64,000 bases of DNA. It comes from DATKPE01 sp035524335 (lineage in GTDB: Bacteria > Bacteroidota > Ignavibacteria > UBA10030 > SZUA-254). How positions within the stretch are numbered: the stretch's first letter is position 1; every line of letters begins with the position of its first letter. The notes beneath the pieces were generated by a model that searched no databases, had not been told where the DNA came from, and saw nothing but the letters and a program-made list of their open reading frames with translations. The position numbers and the translations under genes are program-made. Location: positions 62,001 to 126,000 of the forward strand of contig DATKPE010000029.1 in NCBI GenBank assembly GCA_035524335.1, given 5' to 3'. Of the stretch, positions 9,149 through 17,648 are shown piece by piece.

Positions 9149-10597
9149 TCATGCATGAGAGAGTTCATGCGGATGCACGATCCGCTGGCAGTAATTTTTA
9201 TGAAATTCGCCTATGTGCCGGGCAAATTCTTCCAATTCCTCCTGGGGGGGGAGAAAAGTTGTCCGGAAATGGAGCGTCCCGGGCATCTGCCCGAATCCGG
9301 AGCCGGGGACCACACAAATGCCGGTCTCCTCGAGGAGAGCCATACAGTAATCGAAATCCCGCCTGCTCTCATACTTCAGCCGCTCCGCCGGACTCATCCG
9401 GGCGGGATCGATCCCCTTTTCAGGAGGAAGTTCCAGCTTCACGAACGCATACATGGCCCCCTGCGGGATTTCCACCGAGAGCCCTTCAATCCGGTTGCAC
9501 GCATTCGCGAGCAGTTCTGACTTCCGTTTCAGGGCCGAGAGAATGCCCTCCCGCTCCTTCTGATACACTTCGTAGCTCTCATCGCCGGGCTGGGGAGGCG
9601 CAACCATCATGTAGGTCGCGATCTGGCCGGGCAGATTCGCGCAGAGACTGATGGACTGCAGTTTGATCATTTCATCCAGCACCGCCGGCGGGATATTGCG
9701 CATTTCGAGATACCCCCCGCGGTGGCCGCACTCGCCGAGGAAACCTTTGGAGACCGAGTGGAAACTGAAGAGCGTCACATCCTCCGCCTTCATCTCATGC
9801 ATGATGCGGGCGAACGATCTGAACCGGAGTCCGGGCCGGTAGACGTTCTCCTGATAGACCTCATCGGCCAGGATCACCAGGGAATGCCTGCGGGCGAATT
9901 CGACGATCATCCTGATGTTGTCGGCGCTCAGTACCGCGCCGGTCGGGTTGCCCGGATTGATCACCGCAATCGCCACCGGGTGTATCCCGTCGCGCCGCGC
10001 CTGCTCGATGCTCTCCGTCAGAATCGATTCGCTCAGCTGCCAGCCGTTTCCCTCGTCGAGATAATAGCCGATCTGCCGGCCGCCGTAAAGCGCAATGGTC
10101 GCACTGTAGAGAGGATATTGGGGAATGGGAATCATGATGCCGTCGTTCGGATTCCGCAGAAGGGCCAGGAGCGACGCCTGGACGCCTTTGCTCGCCCCGT
10201 CGGTCAGGATGATTGACTCCCGTCGTGCGGGGATCCCGTCGCGGCGGGCGATGAAATCCGCCACCGCCTGACGGATAAATGGAACCCCCGCGCTCTGTGA
10301 ATATGCTCCGGTTCCGTGCGGATTTTTCTTCTGAATCATCCTGACCCGCTCGACGATATCGCCGGGGTAACCGCGCAGAGCCGCGGGGTTCTCCAGGAGA
10401 GCGGGATATTCAAGAAGGCTCATCACCTGGCGGAGGTAGCTGAGCGGCTGTTGTTTGAGCGCCTGCGGATTGCCGATGTTGCAGTAGATGATCTTACAGC
10501 CCTGCTCCTCCAACTGCTGTGCGCGGATCACGATCGGTCCGCGAACCGCATATTCGGCTTTGAGGAGGTTTTTATTGAGGGCATCTGTCGTAATCAT
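9149..10597 (-). CDS. Alanine-aminotransferase-like class I/II PLP enzyme
   Basis: A 482-residue fold-type I aminotransferase. The PLP lysine is K284 in SFHSVSKGFLGECG; upstream are NPGNPTG (~214-220), which holds the conserved Asn-Pro of this fold, and ADEVYQENVY (~244-253). Length and insertions, notably the long N-terminal segment with IGNPQALKQQPLSYLRQV, match the eukaryote-type alanine aminotransferase (GPT) group rather than the shorter AspC/AlaA enzymes. Predicted reaction: L-alanine + 2-oxoglutarate to pyruvate + glutamate, in the cytoplasm. It lies between an M16 peptidase gene (29 bases upstream) and nuoG (70 bases downstream), probably in one transcript. The amino donor is assigned by family resemblance only. 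Confidence 0.85.
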   Translation of the reverse strand: MITTDALNKNLLKAEYAVRGPIVIRAQQLEEQGCKIIYCNIGNPQALKQQPLSYLRQVMSLLEYPALLENPAALRGYPGDIVERVRMIQKKNPHGTGAYSQSAGVPFIRQAVADFIARRDGIPARRESIILTDGASKGVQASLLALLRNPNDGIMIPIPQYPLYSATIALYGGRQIGYYLDEGNGWQLSESILTESIEQARRDGIHPVAIAVINPGNPTGAVLSADNIRMIVEFARRHSLVILADEVYQENVYRPGLRFRSFARIMHEMKAEDVTLFSFHSVSKGFLGECGHRGGYLEMRNIPPAVLDEMIKLQSISLCANLPGQIATYMMVAPPQPGDESYEVYQKEREGILSALKRKSELLANACNRIEGLSVEIPQGAMYAFVKLELPPEKGIDPARMSPAERLKYESRRDFDYCMALLEETGICVVPGSGFGQMPGTLHFRTTFLPPQEELEEFARHIGEFHKNYCQRIVHPHELSHA

Positions 10598-10626
10598 GGT
10601 GGTATGCCTTAGGGAACCGTTTCCGA

Positions 10627-11958
10627 TCAGGCCGCCGTTGCTGCGGCAGCCGTCTGCGCACCGCTTTTCGGCCGGATGATCACCGTCGAAAACTGGTCCG
10701 GCCGGAACAGTTTCCTCGACACGTCGGCGACGTCGTCGATGGTCACCGCCTCGATGTGCGTGAGAACCTCATCGAGCGAGAGATACTCGCCGAAGTAAAT
10801 CTCGCCGCTCCCGAGGCGCATCATACGGTTCGACATGCTTTCGAGTCCCAGCATCATGCTCCCCTTCAGCTGTGCCTTGGTTCTCCTGAGTTCGGAAGGA
10901 GTCACCGGTTTTGAGGCCAGCTTTCCAAGCTCGGTCTCGATCAGACGGAGCGACCGGTCGATGTGGCGGACATCGGTCCCGATGTAGATGCCGAAACAGC
11001 CGGTATCGCTCAGGAGATTTGCAAACGAGTAGACGTTGTAGGCGAACCCGTACTTTTCCCGGATGTTCTGGAACAGACGCGAGCTCATGCCCTCCCCGAG
11101 AAGGGAGTTGAGCACCAGGTACGGATACCGGGCGCGGCTCTTCACATGATACCCGATCGTCCCGGTGCAGAGATGCGCCTGTGCGATCGGCTTTTCGAAG
11201 ATTTCCTTCCGCGGCTTCAGCGTGCGCGGGCCCGCCGTGCGTCGTCCGCCGCCGGAGGCCGGTTTCATCGAACCGAAATAGCGTTCCGCGAGCTCCGTCA
11301 CCTCTTCGTGCCTCAGATTTCCGGCCGCCGCAACGATCATCCGGTCGGGAGTGTAATGACCGGCGACGTACTTCCGCAGATCCGACCGCCGGAATCCGCC
11401 GATGGTCTCTGCGCGTCCGATAATCGGATAGCCGAGCGGATGATTCCGGTAAATATTCTTGTCGAAATAATCGTGGATCAGATCGTCGGGGTCGTCCTCG
11501 ATGTTCTTCAGTTCCTCGAGGATGACCCCTTTCTCCTTTTCCAGCTCCTTCTGCGGGAAGAGCGGATACCGGACCAGGTCCGAGAGGACGTCGAGTGCCT
11601 CTTCGAGGTAATCATCCAGAATTCTTGCGTAATAGCAGGTGTGTTCCTTGGTCGTGAAGGCATTCAGATATCCCCCCACCTGCTCGATGCTCTGTGCGAT
11701 CCGGCGGATCGAATAGTGTTCGGTCCCTTTGAACACCATATGCTCCAGAAAATGCGAGATGCCGTTCTGACCGGATGATTCATCCCGCGATCCAACATTG
11801 ATCCAGACGCCGACCGAGATCGACCGGACATACGGTATCTGCTCGGTCACCACACGGAGTCCGTTGGAAAGCTGCGTTTTCCGGTAGTGCGTCTGAAGAA
11901 ACTGCCGCCCGTGCGGAATTTCACGCGGAAGGGATGTTCGCATACTGCTCAGGAGCAT
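10627..11958 (-). CDS. M16 family zinc peptidase (processing-peptidase-like)
   Basis: A 443-residue single-chain M16 protein resembling mitochondrial processing peptidase beta. The HFLEH motif gives zinc ligands H69 and H73 with E72, and the distal Glu is about E149 in VILEELKNIEDD. The C-terminal half has the LFQNIREKYGFAYNVYS motif. It has no clear signal peptide, unlike the other M16 pair in this window, so it is probably cytoplasmic. Start codons at 11958 and 11943 (MRTSLPREI) are both possible; a promoter lies just upstream (11978-12006). Function beyond peptide cleavage is unknown. Confidence 0.9.
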   Translation of the reverse strand: MLLSSMRTSLPREIPHGRQFLQTHYRKTQLSNGLRVVTEQIPYVRSISVGVWINVGSRDESSGQNGISHFLEHMVFKGTEHYSIRRIAQSIEQVGGYLNAFTTKEHTCYYARILDDYLEEALDVLSDLVRYPLFPQKELEKEKGVILEELKNIEDDPDDLIHDYFDKNIYRNHPLGYPIIGRAETIGGFRRSDLRKYVAGHYTPDRMIVAAAGNLRHEEVTELAERYFGSMKPASGGGRRTAGPRTLKPRKEIFEKPIAQAHLCTGTIGYHVKSRARYPYLVLNSLLGEGMSSRLFQNIREKYGFAYNVYSFANLLSDTGCFGIYIGTDVRHIDRSLRLIETELGKLASKPVTPSELRRTKAQLKGSMMLGLESMSNRMMRLGSGEIYFGEYLSLDEVLTHIEAVTIDDVADVSRKLFRPDQFSTVIIRPKSGAQTAAAATAA

Positions 11959-11977
11959 TTCTGGTTAATTATTCAAA

Positions 11978-12006
11978 AATATAGCTATTATCGGAGCCAG
12001 AATCAA
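11978..12006 (-). promoter_or_regulatory. Predicted promoter of the M16 - aminotransferase - nuoGHI transcript
   Basis: On the minus strand: -35 TTGATT (12001-12006), 17-bp spacer, -10 TATATT (11978-11983). The predicted start point near 11971 is about 13 bases before the first start codon. The same TATATT -10 occurs at several other promoters in this window. Confidence 0.55.
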
Positions 12007-12662
12007 CTTGACGGGGTGGTGGAGCGGAGTGTGGAACCGCCCGATCCGATCAGCTGGCGCAGTTTCGTCACCACCATATCGATCGCCACAAGGTTCTCCC
12101 CTCCCTTCGGGATGATGACGTCCGCCCATCGCTTGCTCGGCTCGACAAACTCGAGGTGCATCGGTTTCACCGTCGTCGTGTACTGTGCCATGACCGACTC
12201 GATGGATCTCTCCCGCTCCAGGACATCGCGGCGGATGCGGCGGAGCAGACGTTCGTCGGCGTCGGTATCGACGAAAATCTTGATGTCCATCAGCTCGCGC
12301 AGTTCCTTTTCGACGAAGATGAGGATGCCTTCCACAATGACAACGCTCTTGGGGTGAATGGTGACCGCCTCCGGCAGACGCCGGTAGGTCGCATAATCGT
12401 AGACTGGCTGTCGGATGGAGTTCCCCGCCTTCAGGAGACGAAGGTGTTCGATGAGAAGGCCGGTTTCGAGGGCATCGGGATGATCAAAATTGATCCGGTC
12501 GGGCGTGACCCCGCGGAAGGAATCCAGATCCCGGTAGTAATAATCATGCCGGAGAACGATCACCGAGCGATCATCGAAATGCTCGAGAATCCTGTGGGTA
12601 ACCGTCGTTTTTCCCGATCCGGTCCCCCCCGCAATGCCGATGATGAGAACCGACTGTTTCAT
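12003..12662 (-). CDS. udk: Uridine kinase
   Basis: A 219-residue cytoplasmic P-loop kinase that phosphorylates uridine (and cytidine) to the monophosphate in pyrimidine salvage. The Walker A motif is GIAGGTGSGKTT near the N-terminus, followed by the family signature DYYYRD and FDHPDAL, and IVEGILIF around the Walker B strand. The start at 12662 (MKQSVLIIG) is chosen because the longer frame to 12707 runs through the promoter and adds an unrelated sequence. Length fits the udk family (about 210 residues). The last few codons overlap the promoter of the following M16 gene. Confidence 0.93.
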   Translation of the reverse strand: MKQSVLIIGIAGGTGSGKTTVTHRILEHFDDRSVIVLRHDYYYRDLDSFRGVTPDRINFDHPDALETGLLIEHLRLLKAGNSIRQPVYDYATYRRLPEAVTIHPKSVVIVEGILIFVEKELRELMDIKIFVDTDADERLLRRIRRDVLERERSIESVMAQYTTTVKPMHLEFVEPSKRWADVIIPKGGENLVAIDMVVTKLRQLIGSGGSTLRSTTPSS

Positions 12663-12673
12663 AAGGTACGGGA

Positions 12674-12702
12674 AATATAGCTGAATAGGCCGGGAGAAGC
12701 AA
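12674..12702 (-). promoter_or_regulatory. Predicted promoter of udk
   Basis: Minus-strand -35 TTGCTT (12697-12702), 17-bp spacer, -10 TATATT (12674-12679). The predicted start near 12667 leaves only about 5 bases before the udk ATG, so the mRNA would be nearly leaderless. Confidence 0.55.
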
Positions 12703-12721
12703 ACCACAGAGGCACAAAACG

Positions 12722-12750
12722 TTGATTTTCATCCCGTTTTTATTTAAGTT
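12722..12750 (+). promoter_or_regulatory. Weak candidate promoter for the paaA-like operon
   Basis: Plus-strand TTGATT (12722-12727), 17-bp spacer and a poor -10 TAAGTT (12745-12750). It lies about 85 bases before the first gene, which has a strong ribosome site (GGAGGAG, just before 12835). Confidence 0.3.
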
Positions 12751-12834
12751 ATCCACGATTCTCATCGCCTAATCAACTATCCCGGACCGGCATCAGACCG
12801 GCCGAATGTCTCGTTCTTCTGGAGGAGTCACGCT

Positions 12835-13677
12835 ATGCCCGGCAATCCGTCAACCGTTCCCGCCTCAGTACGGGAAAAAATCATGCTGGAGAAGCTCGGC
12901 CGTCACGAATCGATCGAATCGATCGACGAAATGAGCGATGAATACTACGAACACCTCACCAACCTCATGCTCCAGCAAGCCGATTCGGAACTGGCGGGAG
13001 GATTCGGATACGTTCCCTGGATCATGAAAGCCCCCACGACCGAAGAAATGCTCGTCGTCTCCGGCATCGTCCGCGATGAGGTCCGCCACGGTCGCGCCAT
13101 GTACCGGCTCCTTGAGGATCTCCGTTTCGGCGTCGACGACTGGGTTGAAAAAATGGATTTCACCTTCAGGGTCGACGATTCGCTCAACCTCGGCGCCGAC
13201 AGGGCCTCGGGGGACAAGCGGGTGAACATCTTCTACTACCCCATTGATTCCTGGGCCGACTTCGTCATGTTCAATTTTCTTATGGACCGCGGCGCCGGAC
13301 ACCAGCTCGAGGACGTCAAAGTATGTTCTTTCGGCCCGTGGAGAAGGGAAATCGACAGAATCTTCAAGGAAGAAAAAACCCACATCGCCCACGGCGACTA
13401 CTGGGTCAAACTCCTCGCCACCGATCCGAAAACCCGTAAGGAAGTTCAGGAATCGTTCAACCGGTGGTGGCCCAGGGTGATGTCGATCTTCGGCAGACCC
13501 AATTCCAGAAAGAACGGCCGATACCGCGACCTCGGCCTGAAAAAGCGCGACAATCACGACGTCCGCCGGACGTTCGAGGCCGAGGTACGGGAAAACGCCG
13601 AGAAATGGGGCCTGGTCGTTCCGGCCTGGACCCCGGACTGGGAAAAAATACCGGAAGATTCCGTCATACCCGGATGA
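12835..13677 (+). CDS. PaaA-like diiron oxygenase subunit (phenylacetyl-CoA epoxidase A family)
   Basis: A 280-residue ferritin-like protein resembling PaaA, the catalytic subunit of ring-1,2-phenylacetyl-CoA epoxidase. Candidate carboxylate-bridged diiron ligands are E52, E82 with H85 (DEVRHG), and E180 with H183 (EEKTHIAHGDYW). Family context such as SWADFVMFNFLMD and RWWPRVMSIFG aligns with E. coli PaaA around its second helix pair. GGAGGAG before the ATG is one of the clearest ribosome sites here. The partner genes paaB, paaC, paaD and paaE are absent; instead a 3-hydroxyacyl-CoA dehydrogenase follows with a 4-base overlap. The oxygenase assignment is secure at fold level; the substrate could be phenylacetyl-CoA or another acyl-CoA. 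Confidence 0.8.
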   Translation: MPGNPSTVPASVREKIMLEKLGRHESIESIDEMSDEYYEHLTNLMLQQADSELAGGFGYVPWIMKAPTTEEMLVVSGIVRDEVRHGRAMYRLLEDLRFGVDDWVEKMDFTFRVDDSLNLGADRASGDKRVNIFYYPIDSWADFVMFNFLMDRGAGHQLEDVKVCSFGPWRREIDRIFKEEKTHIAHGDYWVKLLATDPKTRKEVQESFNRWWPRVMSIFGRPNSRKNGRYRDLGLKKRDNHDVRRTFEAEVRENAEKWGLVVPAWTPDWEKIPEDSVIPG

Positions 13678-14528
13678 TCGAAACGATCGGCGTCATCGGA
13701 GCTGGCACGATGGGAAGCGGCATTGCCGCCGTCGCCGCCCTCGCAGGTCTCCGCGTCACCGTGTCCGACCGGACAGACCTCCTCCTCGCCGATGGGAAAC
13801 GCCGGATCGAGAGCTCCCTGGCCGCTTCCGCGGAGAAGGGAAAAATAACCCAGCAATCCATGGCGGAAGCTCTGTCGCGGCTCGCCTTCGAAACGGCCTC
13901 CGGCCCGCTCGCCTCGTGCGATCTCGTGATCGAAGCGATCATCGAGGATCTTTCGGCGAAGCAGAAGCTCCTGGCCGATCTCGAAACCGCAATCCGCCCC
14001 GACTGCATTCTCGCCACGAACACGTCATCCCTCTCCGTCACCGCTCTCGCATCCGCCGTCCGGACGCCGGAGCGTGTCATCGGGCTCCATTTCTTCAACC
14101 CCCCTCTTCAGATGAAACTGGTGGAAGTGGTTCGCGGGGCCCGCACCTCCGCAGAGACATTCCGGCACGCTTCTTCCCTCGTGACACGGCTCGGAAAAAC
14201 GCCGATCCCCGCCCGCGACATCCCCGGCTTCATTGTCAACCGCGTGGCACGGCCGTTCTACGGCGAGGCGCTCCGGATCCTCGGAGAGGGAATCGCACCG
14301 GTCGAGGATATTGATGCCATCGTCCGGGAAGAAGGGGGATTCCCGATGGGACCGTTCGAATTGATGGATCTCATCGGCATCGACGTGAATTATGCCGTGA
14401 CCCGATCGATGTACGAACAGACGTTCGGCGAGCCCCGGTACCGCCCGCACCCCCTGCAGAAAATGATGGTGGACGCCGGCTCTCTGGGCCGGAAAACCAG
14501 GAAAGGATTTTACCGCTACCCGTCATGA
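13674..14528 (+). CDS. 3-hydroxyacyl-CoA (3-hydroxybutyryl-CoA) dehydrogenase
   Basis: A 284-residue cytoplasmic NAD-dependent dehydrogenase oxidising 3-hydroxyacyl-CoA to 3-oxoacyl-CoA. The Rossmann motif is GVIGAGTMGSG (G9, G11, G14). The catalytic His lies in GLHFFNPPLQMKLVEVV, and the C-terminal 3HCDH domain has FIVNRVARPFYGEALRIL and PMGPFELMDLIGIDV. Length equals single-function Hbd/FadB2 enzymes, not the ~475-residue PaaH. The start at 13674 is chosen because its ATG overlaps the paaA-like stop (ATGA); the frame is open further upstream but only as a shadow of that gene. It overlaps the M1 peptidase gene the same way. Confidence 0.93.
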   Translation: MIETIGVIGAGTMGSGIAAVAALAGLRVTVSDRTDLLLADGKRRIESSLAASAEKGKITQQSMAEALSRLAFETASGPLASCDLVIEAIIEDLSAKQKLLADLETAIRPDCILATNTSSLSVTALASAVRTPERVIGLHFFNPPLQMKLVEVVRGARTSAETFRHASSLVTRLGKTPIPARDIPGFIVNRVARPFYGEALRILGEGIAPVEDIDAIVREEGGFPMGPFELMDLIGIDVNYAVTRSMYEQTFGEPRYRPHPLQKMMVDAGSLGRKTRKGFYRYPS

Positions 14529-16186
14529 TCAGCCACCGCACCGTACTTCTGCTGATGCTGTTCGTCATCACCTCGGCCTCCGCGCTTCCCGGCGGATCGG
14601 GTTCTCCGTTCGACCGGTACCGCGTACGCCATTACGATATCGCGGTCTCTTTCGACATCCCCTCAAAAACGTTTTCCGGGCACGTCGTCATGAGCATCGA
14701 GCCCGTCGAACCGCTTTCATCCTGCGTCTACCACGCCTCCTCGCGGGCGATGGTCATTGACTCCGTTCTCCTGGCGGACCGGCCGCTCCGCTTCCGCCGG
14801 CAGGGCGACTCCCTCGAGGTGTTTTTCCCGGCGCCGCGTTCCCCCGGCATCCGCACCGATCTTGTCACATATTATCACGGCCATTCGATCTTCACCGGCC
14901 AGTATGACGACGGCGGGGTCTATGTCCCCGACACAGCACGGTACCAGCGGCTTGCCACCATCAGCGAGCCGTTCTACGCGCGGCGCTGGTGGCCCTGCAA
15001 GGATCTTCCCTCCGACAAGGCGCCCGTAACGATTGCGGTCACCGTCCCGGCGGGATTGAAAGCGGTCTCCAACGGTCTCCTGAAAAGCGCCGACACCCGT
15101 GAAGGAAAAACGACGTACCGATGGGAAACCTCCTATCCCGTGGCGACATACCTCGTGTCGGTAGCCGTCGCACCCTACACGGAATCCCGTTCCGAATACC
15201 ATGCGGAAAACGGCCGTTCGATGCCGGTCGTCATTTACGCCTATCCCGCCGATTCTCAAAAAGCCGCCGCCGATTTCCGGGAAACCGACTCGGTCCTCCA
15301 CTTCCTTTCACGGACATTCTGTGAATATCCCTTCCTTGATGAAAAGTTCGGGTATGCGGAGGTGGACGGCGATCTGACGATGGAAAACCAGACGCTCTGC
15401 AGTATCTCCGCCTCCATCATCAATGGCACCGGAACCAACAGGATGACGTATATCCACGAGACGGCGCATCACTGGTGGGGTGATCTCATTTCACCGAAGA
15501 CATGGCACGACACCTGGCTGAACGAAGGCTTCGCCACATACACGGAAGCGCTCTACGCCGAATACAAAGGGGGACCGGAAAAATACCGTCGGTATGTCAA
15601 CCTCTGGGCGAGTGTTCCGCCCGGCTCATACAGATCTCCCGTGATCGCAAAATCCGATACCGTCTTCTGGGATTGTTTCGCACTGTCGGTCTACCTCAAG
15701 GGAGCGCTCGTCCTGCACATGCTTCGCGGCGTCGTGGGCGACCAGGTCTTCTTCGATATCCTCCGGAGTTACATCCGCGACCCGCGGCTCCGCTATGGGA
15801 GCGCCACGACCGCCGATTTCATCGGGATCGCCGAGAAGATTTACGGAAAACCGCTTCGATGGTTTTTTGATGAATGGCTCTCAGCACCCCCCGATTCGTC
15901 GGACAGGCCTCTGTACCAGTTCTCGTGGAAGGACGAGCCGGGCCGCACCGGCCGCCGTGTCGCAGTTTCCCTGCGGCAGAAAGGGGCCGCAAACCATCCG
16001 TACCGGATGCCTGTGGAGATCGGCATGTATACCCACGGAGCGGCCGCATACCGGACGTTCATCGACAGTCTCGCGAATCAGGAGGTCCGGTTCGACACTC
16101 CCTCCGCACCCGATTCCGTCGTATTCGATCCGCACGGGTGGATATTCAAGTCTGTTGCGACCGACAGCGGCGGGGCGATGCGATGA
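14525..16186 (+). CDS. Exported M1 family zinc aminopeptidase
   Basis: 553 residues. A signal peptide (LLLMLFVITSASA) directs export. The M1 exopeptidase motif is GDLTMENQT (GxMEN), followed by HETAHHWW (H311, E312, H315) and the third zinc ligand E334 in WLNEGFATY, giving the exact HExxH-x18-E spacing. It should remove N-terminal residues from peptides in the periplasm. The protein is shorter than PepN (~870 residues) and lacks its C-terminal helical superhelix. Both ends overlap neighbours by ATGA, so this peptidase is translationally locked between two acyl-CoA dehydrogenase genes, which is odd because the products act in different compartments. Confidence 0.93.
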   Translation: MISHRTVLLLMLFVITSASALPGGSGSPFDRYRVRHYDIAVSFDIPSKTFSGHVVMSIEPVEPLSSCVYHASSRAMVIDSVLLADRPLRFRRQGDSLEVFFPAPRSPGIRTDLVTYYHGHSIFTGQYDDGGVYVPDTARYQRLATISEPFYARRWWPCKDLPSDKAPVTIAVTVPAGLKAVSNGLLKSADTREGKTTYRWETSYPVATYLVSVAVAPYTESRSEYHAENGRSMPVVIYAYPADSQKAAADFRETDSVLHFLSRTFCEYPFLDEKFGYAEVDGDLTMENQTLCSISASIINGTGTNRMTYIHETAHHWWGDLISPKTWHDTWLNEGFATYTEALYAEYKGGPEKYRRYVNLWASVPPGSYRSPVIAKSDTVFWDCFALSVYLKGALVLHMLRGVVGDQVFFDILRSYIRDPRLRYGSATTADFIGIAEKIYGKPLRWFFDEWLSAPPDSSDRPLYQFSWKDEPGRTGRRVAVSLRQKGAANHPYRMPVEIGMYTHGAAAYRTFIDSLANQEVRFDTPSAPDSVVFDPHGWIFKSVATDSGGAMR

Positions 16187-16878
16187 CCCGGCGGCAGGAG
16201 CGGATCGTGATTACCGGAGACGACCGCCTCAGGAAGGAGCTCGCCGATGTCTGCCGGAGCGCGGGATTCCTCACCGGCGCTCCCGGGTCCGCTGGAGCCC
16301 GCAGTGCCCTTTGTGCCTTCGAAGTCACCAACCTCGACCGTGAACGCAAAAAGAAAAACCTCCGGGCGATCGAGCGATCGGTCCCTTCTGCGCGCGTCAT
16401 CTTCTCCTCGTCGGTGACCGTCACCGTGGACGAGCAGGCGGGGTGGCTGAGGAACCCCGGCCGGCTGGTCGGCATTTCAGCGCTCCCCGGATTCATCGGC
16501 AACCGGCTGACCGAGATCGCGCCGGGGACTCTGACCTCCCGCGAACGGATTGCGGAAGCCGGAGAAATTCTGGGCCGCTGCGGGAAATCGTTCAGAATTG
16601 TCCAGGACAGGATCGGGATGGTGTTCCCCCGCATCATCTGTATGCTGATTAACGAGGCCGCGTTCGCCCTGACCGAACAGGCGGCGTCGCCGCAAAATCT
16701 GGACAAGGCGATGAAGCTCGGGGCGCGGTACCCTGCCGGGCCGGTTGAGCTCATCGAAAAGGTGGGAGCATCGGAAATCGTCGCGGTCCTCGATGCGCTC
16801 GCCCGGGATCTCGGTGAGGAGCGGTACCGCACCGCCCCCCTCCTGCGCCAGCTGGCCCTCCAGACCCGGTTTTCGTGA
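16183..16878 (+). CDS. 3-hydroxyacyl-CoA dehydrogenase-like protein with degenerate NAD domain
   Basis: 231 residues. The C-terminal ~100 residues match the 3HCDH dimerisation domain (IICMLINEAAFALTEQAAS, then YPAGPVELIEKVGASEIV). The N-terminal half occupies the place of the Rossmann domain but starts ERIVITGDDRLRKEL with no GxGxxG, and is ~50 residues shorter than in Hbd. The usual catalytic His in a GLHFFNP context is replaced by GISALPGFIGNR. Start at 16183 overlaps the M1 stop (ATGA). It is likely a pseudoenzyme or regulatory partner of the intact dehydrogenase three genes earlier, or a dehydrogenase with altered cofactor use. Family membership is fairly sure, activity is not. Confidence 0.75.
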   Translation: MTRRQERIVITGDDRLRKELADVCRSAGFLTGAPGSAGARSALCAFEVTNLDRERKKKNLRAIERSVPSARVIFSSSVTVTVDEQAGWLRNPGRLVGISALPGFIGNRLTEIAPGTLTSRERIAEAGEILGRCGKSFRIVQDRIGMVFPRIICMLINEAAFALTEQAASPQNLDKAMKLGARYPAGPVELIEKVGASEIVAVLDALARDLGEERYRTAPLLRQLALQTRFS

Positions 16879-16880
16879 AC

Positions 16881-16909
16881 TTGAATTAGTCGGGCATCTT
16901 TCTTATACT
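16881..16909 (+). promoter_or_regulatory. Predicted promoter of the DUF1573 pair
   Basis: Plus-strand -35 TTGAAT (16881-16886), 17-bp spacer, -10 TATACT (16904-16909). The start point would be near 16916, 30 bases before the first DUF1573 gene, whose ribosome site is CGGAG. Confidence 0.55.
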
Positions 16910-16945
16910 TAGTTCTATAACAATCACTTCACGGAGTCCACGTTC

Positions 16946-17641
16946 ATGAAACGCACACTGCTGATCATCCTCGCAGCCGCGCTCTGTCCCCTCATTTCGG
17001 CCTTCGCACAGCCCAAAATTGAGGTCGTCGACGGCACGATGCTGAATTTCGGCGATGTATTTCACGGCAAGAAGGCCGAAAAAATCATCAAAGTCCGGAA
17101 TGCCGGTTCCGATACCCTCCGCATTACCGATGTGAGGACGCAATGCGGGTGTACCGCCGCGATGATGACCGATGTCGACAAGCGGCTGGGGCCCAACCAG
17201 ACGGGTCAGCTTTCCATTGCCTTCGACACCCACAACTACACCGGCCAGGTATCCAAACAGGTCTACATCTCCTCGAACGACACGAGCAATCCGAAAGTGA
17301 CGATCACCTTCACGACGAACATCATGGACGTGCTGACGTTCGATCCGAAGATGATTTCGTTCAACGACATGAAGGTCGATTCTGCCGCGACCCGGATGGT
17401 GACCGTCTTCAATCCCTCGTCCAAAAATCCGGTAAAGATCCTCTCCGTGGAATCGAAAAACCCCCTCCTGAAGATCAGCTTCATGAAAAATGAGCTCATG
17501 CCGGGAGAAAAAACAGAAATGCAGGCGGTGTTCACCCCCGAAAAATCGGGCCAGTTCCAGGGGGTGGTGGAAATAACAACCGATCATCCCACCGATCCCA
17601 AAATCGACATCTCCTTCTTCGCCTGGGTCAACAGAAAGTAG
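16946..17641 (+). CDS. DUF1573 domain protein, exported (copy 1)
   Basis: 231 residues with a signal peptide (LLIILAAALCPLISAFAQ). The mature part is two immunoglobulin-like ASH/DUF1573 domains: the first carries LNFGDVFHGKKAEKIIKVRN and the diagnostic TQCGCTAA, the second FNPSSKNPVKILSVES. DUF1573 proteins are common in Bacteroidota and relatives; their role is not established, and a structural or binding function in the periplasm or cell surface is assumed. It is followed after 7 bases by a paralogue of the same length and layout, so the two look like a tandem duplication. Confidence 0.88.
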   Translation: MKRTLLIILAAALCPLISAFAQPKIEVVDGTMLNFGDVFHGKKAEKIIKVRNAGSDTLRITDVRTQCGCTAAMMTDVDKRLGPNQTGQLSIAFDTHNYTGQVSKQVYISSNDTSNPKVTITFTTNIMDVLTFDPKMISFNDMKVDSAATRMVTVFNPSSKNPVKILSVESKNPLLKISFMKNELMPGEKTEMQAVFTPEKSGQFQGVVEITTDHPTDPKIDISFFAWVNRK

Positions 17642-17648
17642 AACCGCG

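Noticed and set aside
9244..9251. Run of eight G as a possible phase-variation tract
   Set aside because: It falls in a Pro-Pro codon pair of the aminotransferase, is short, and the frame is intact.
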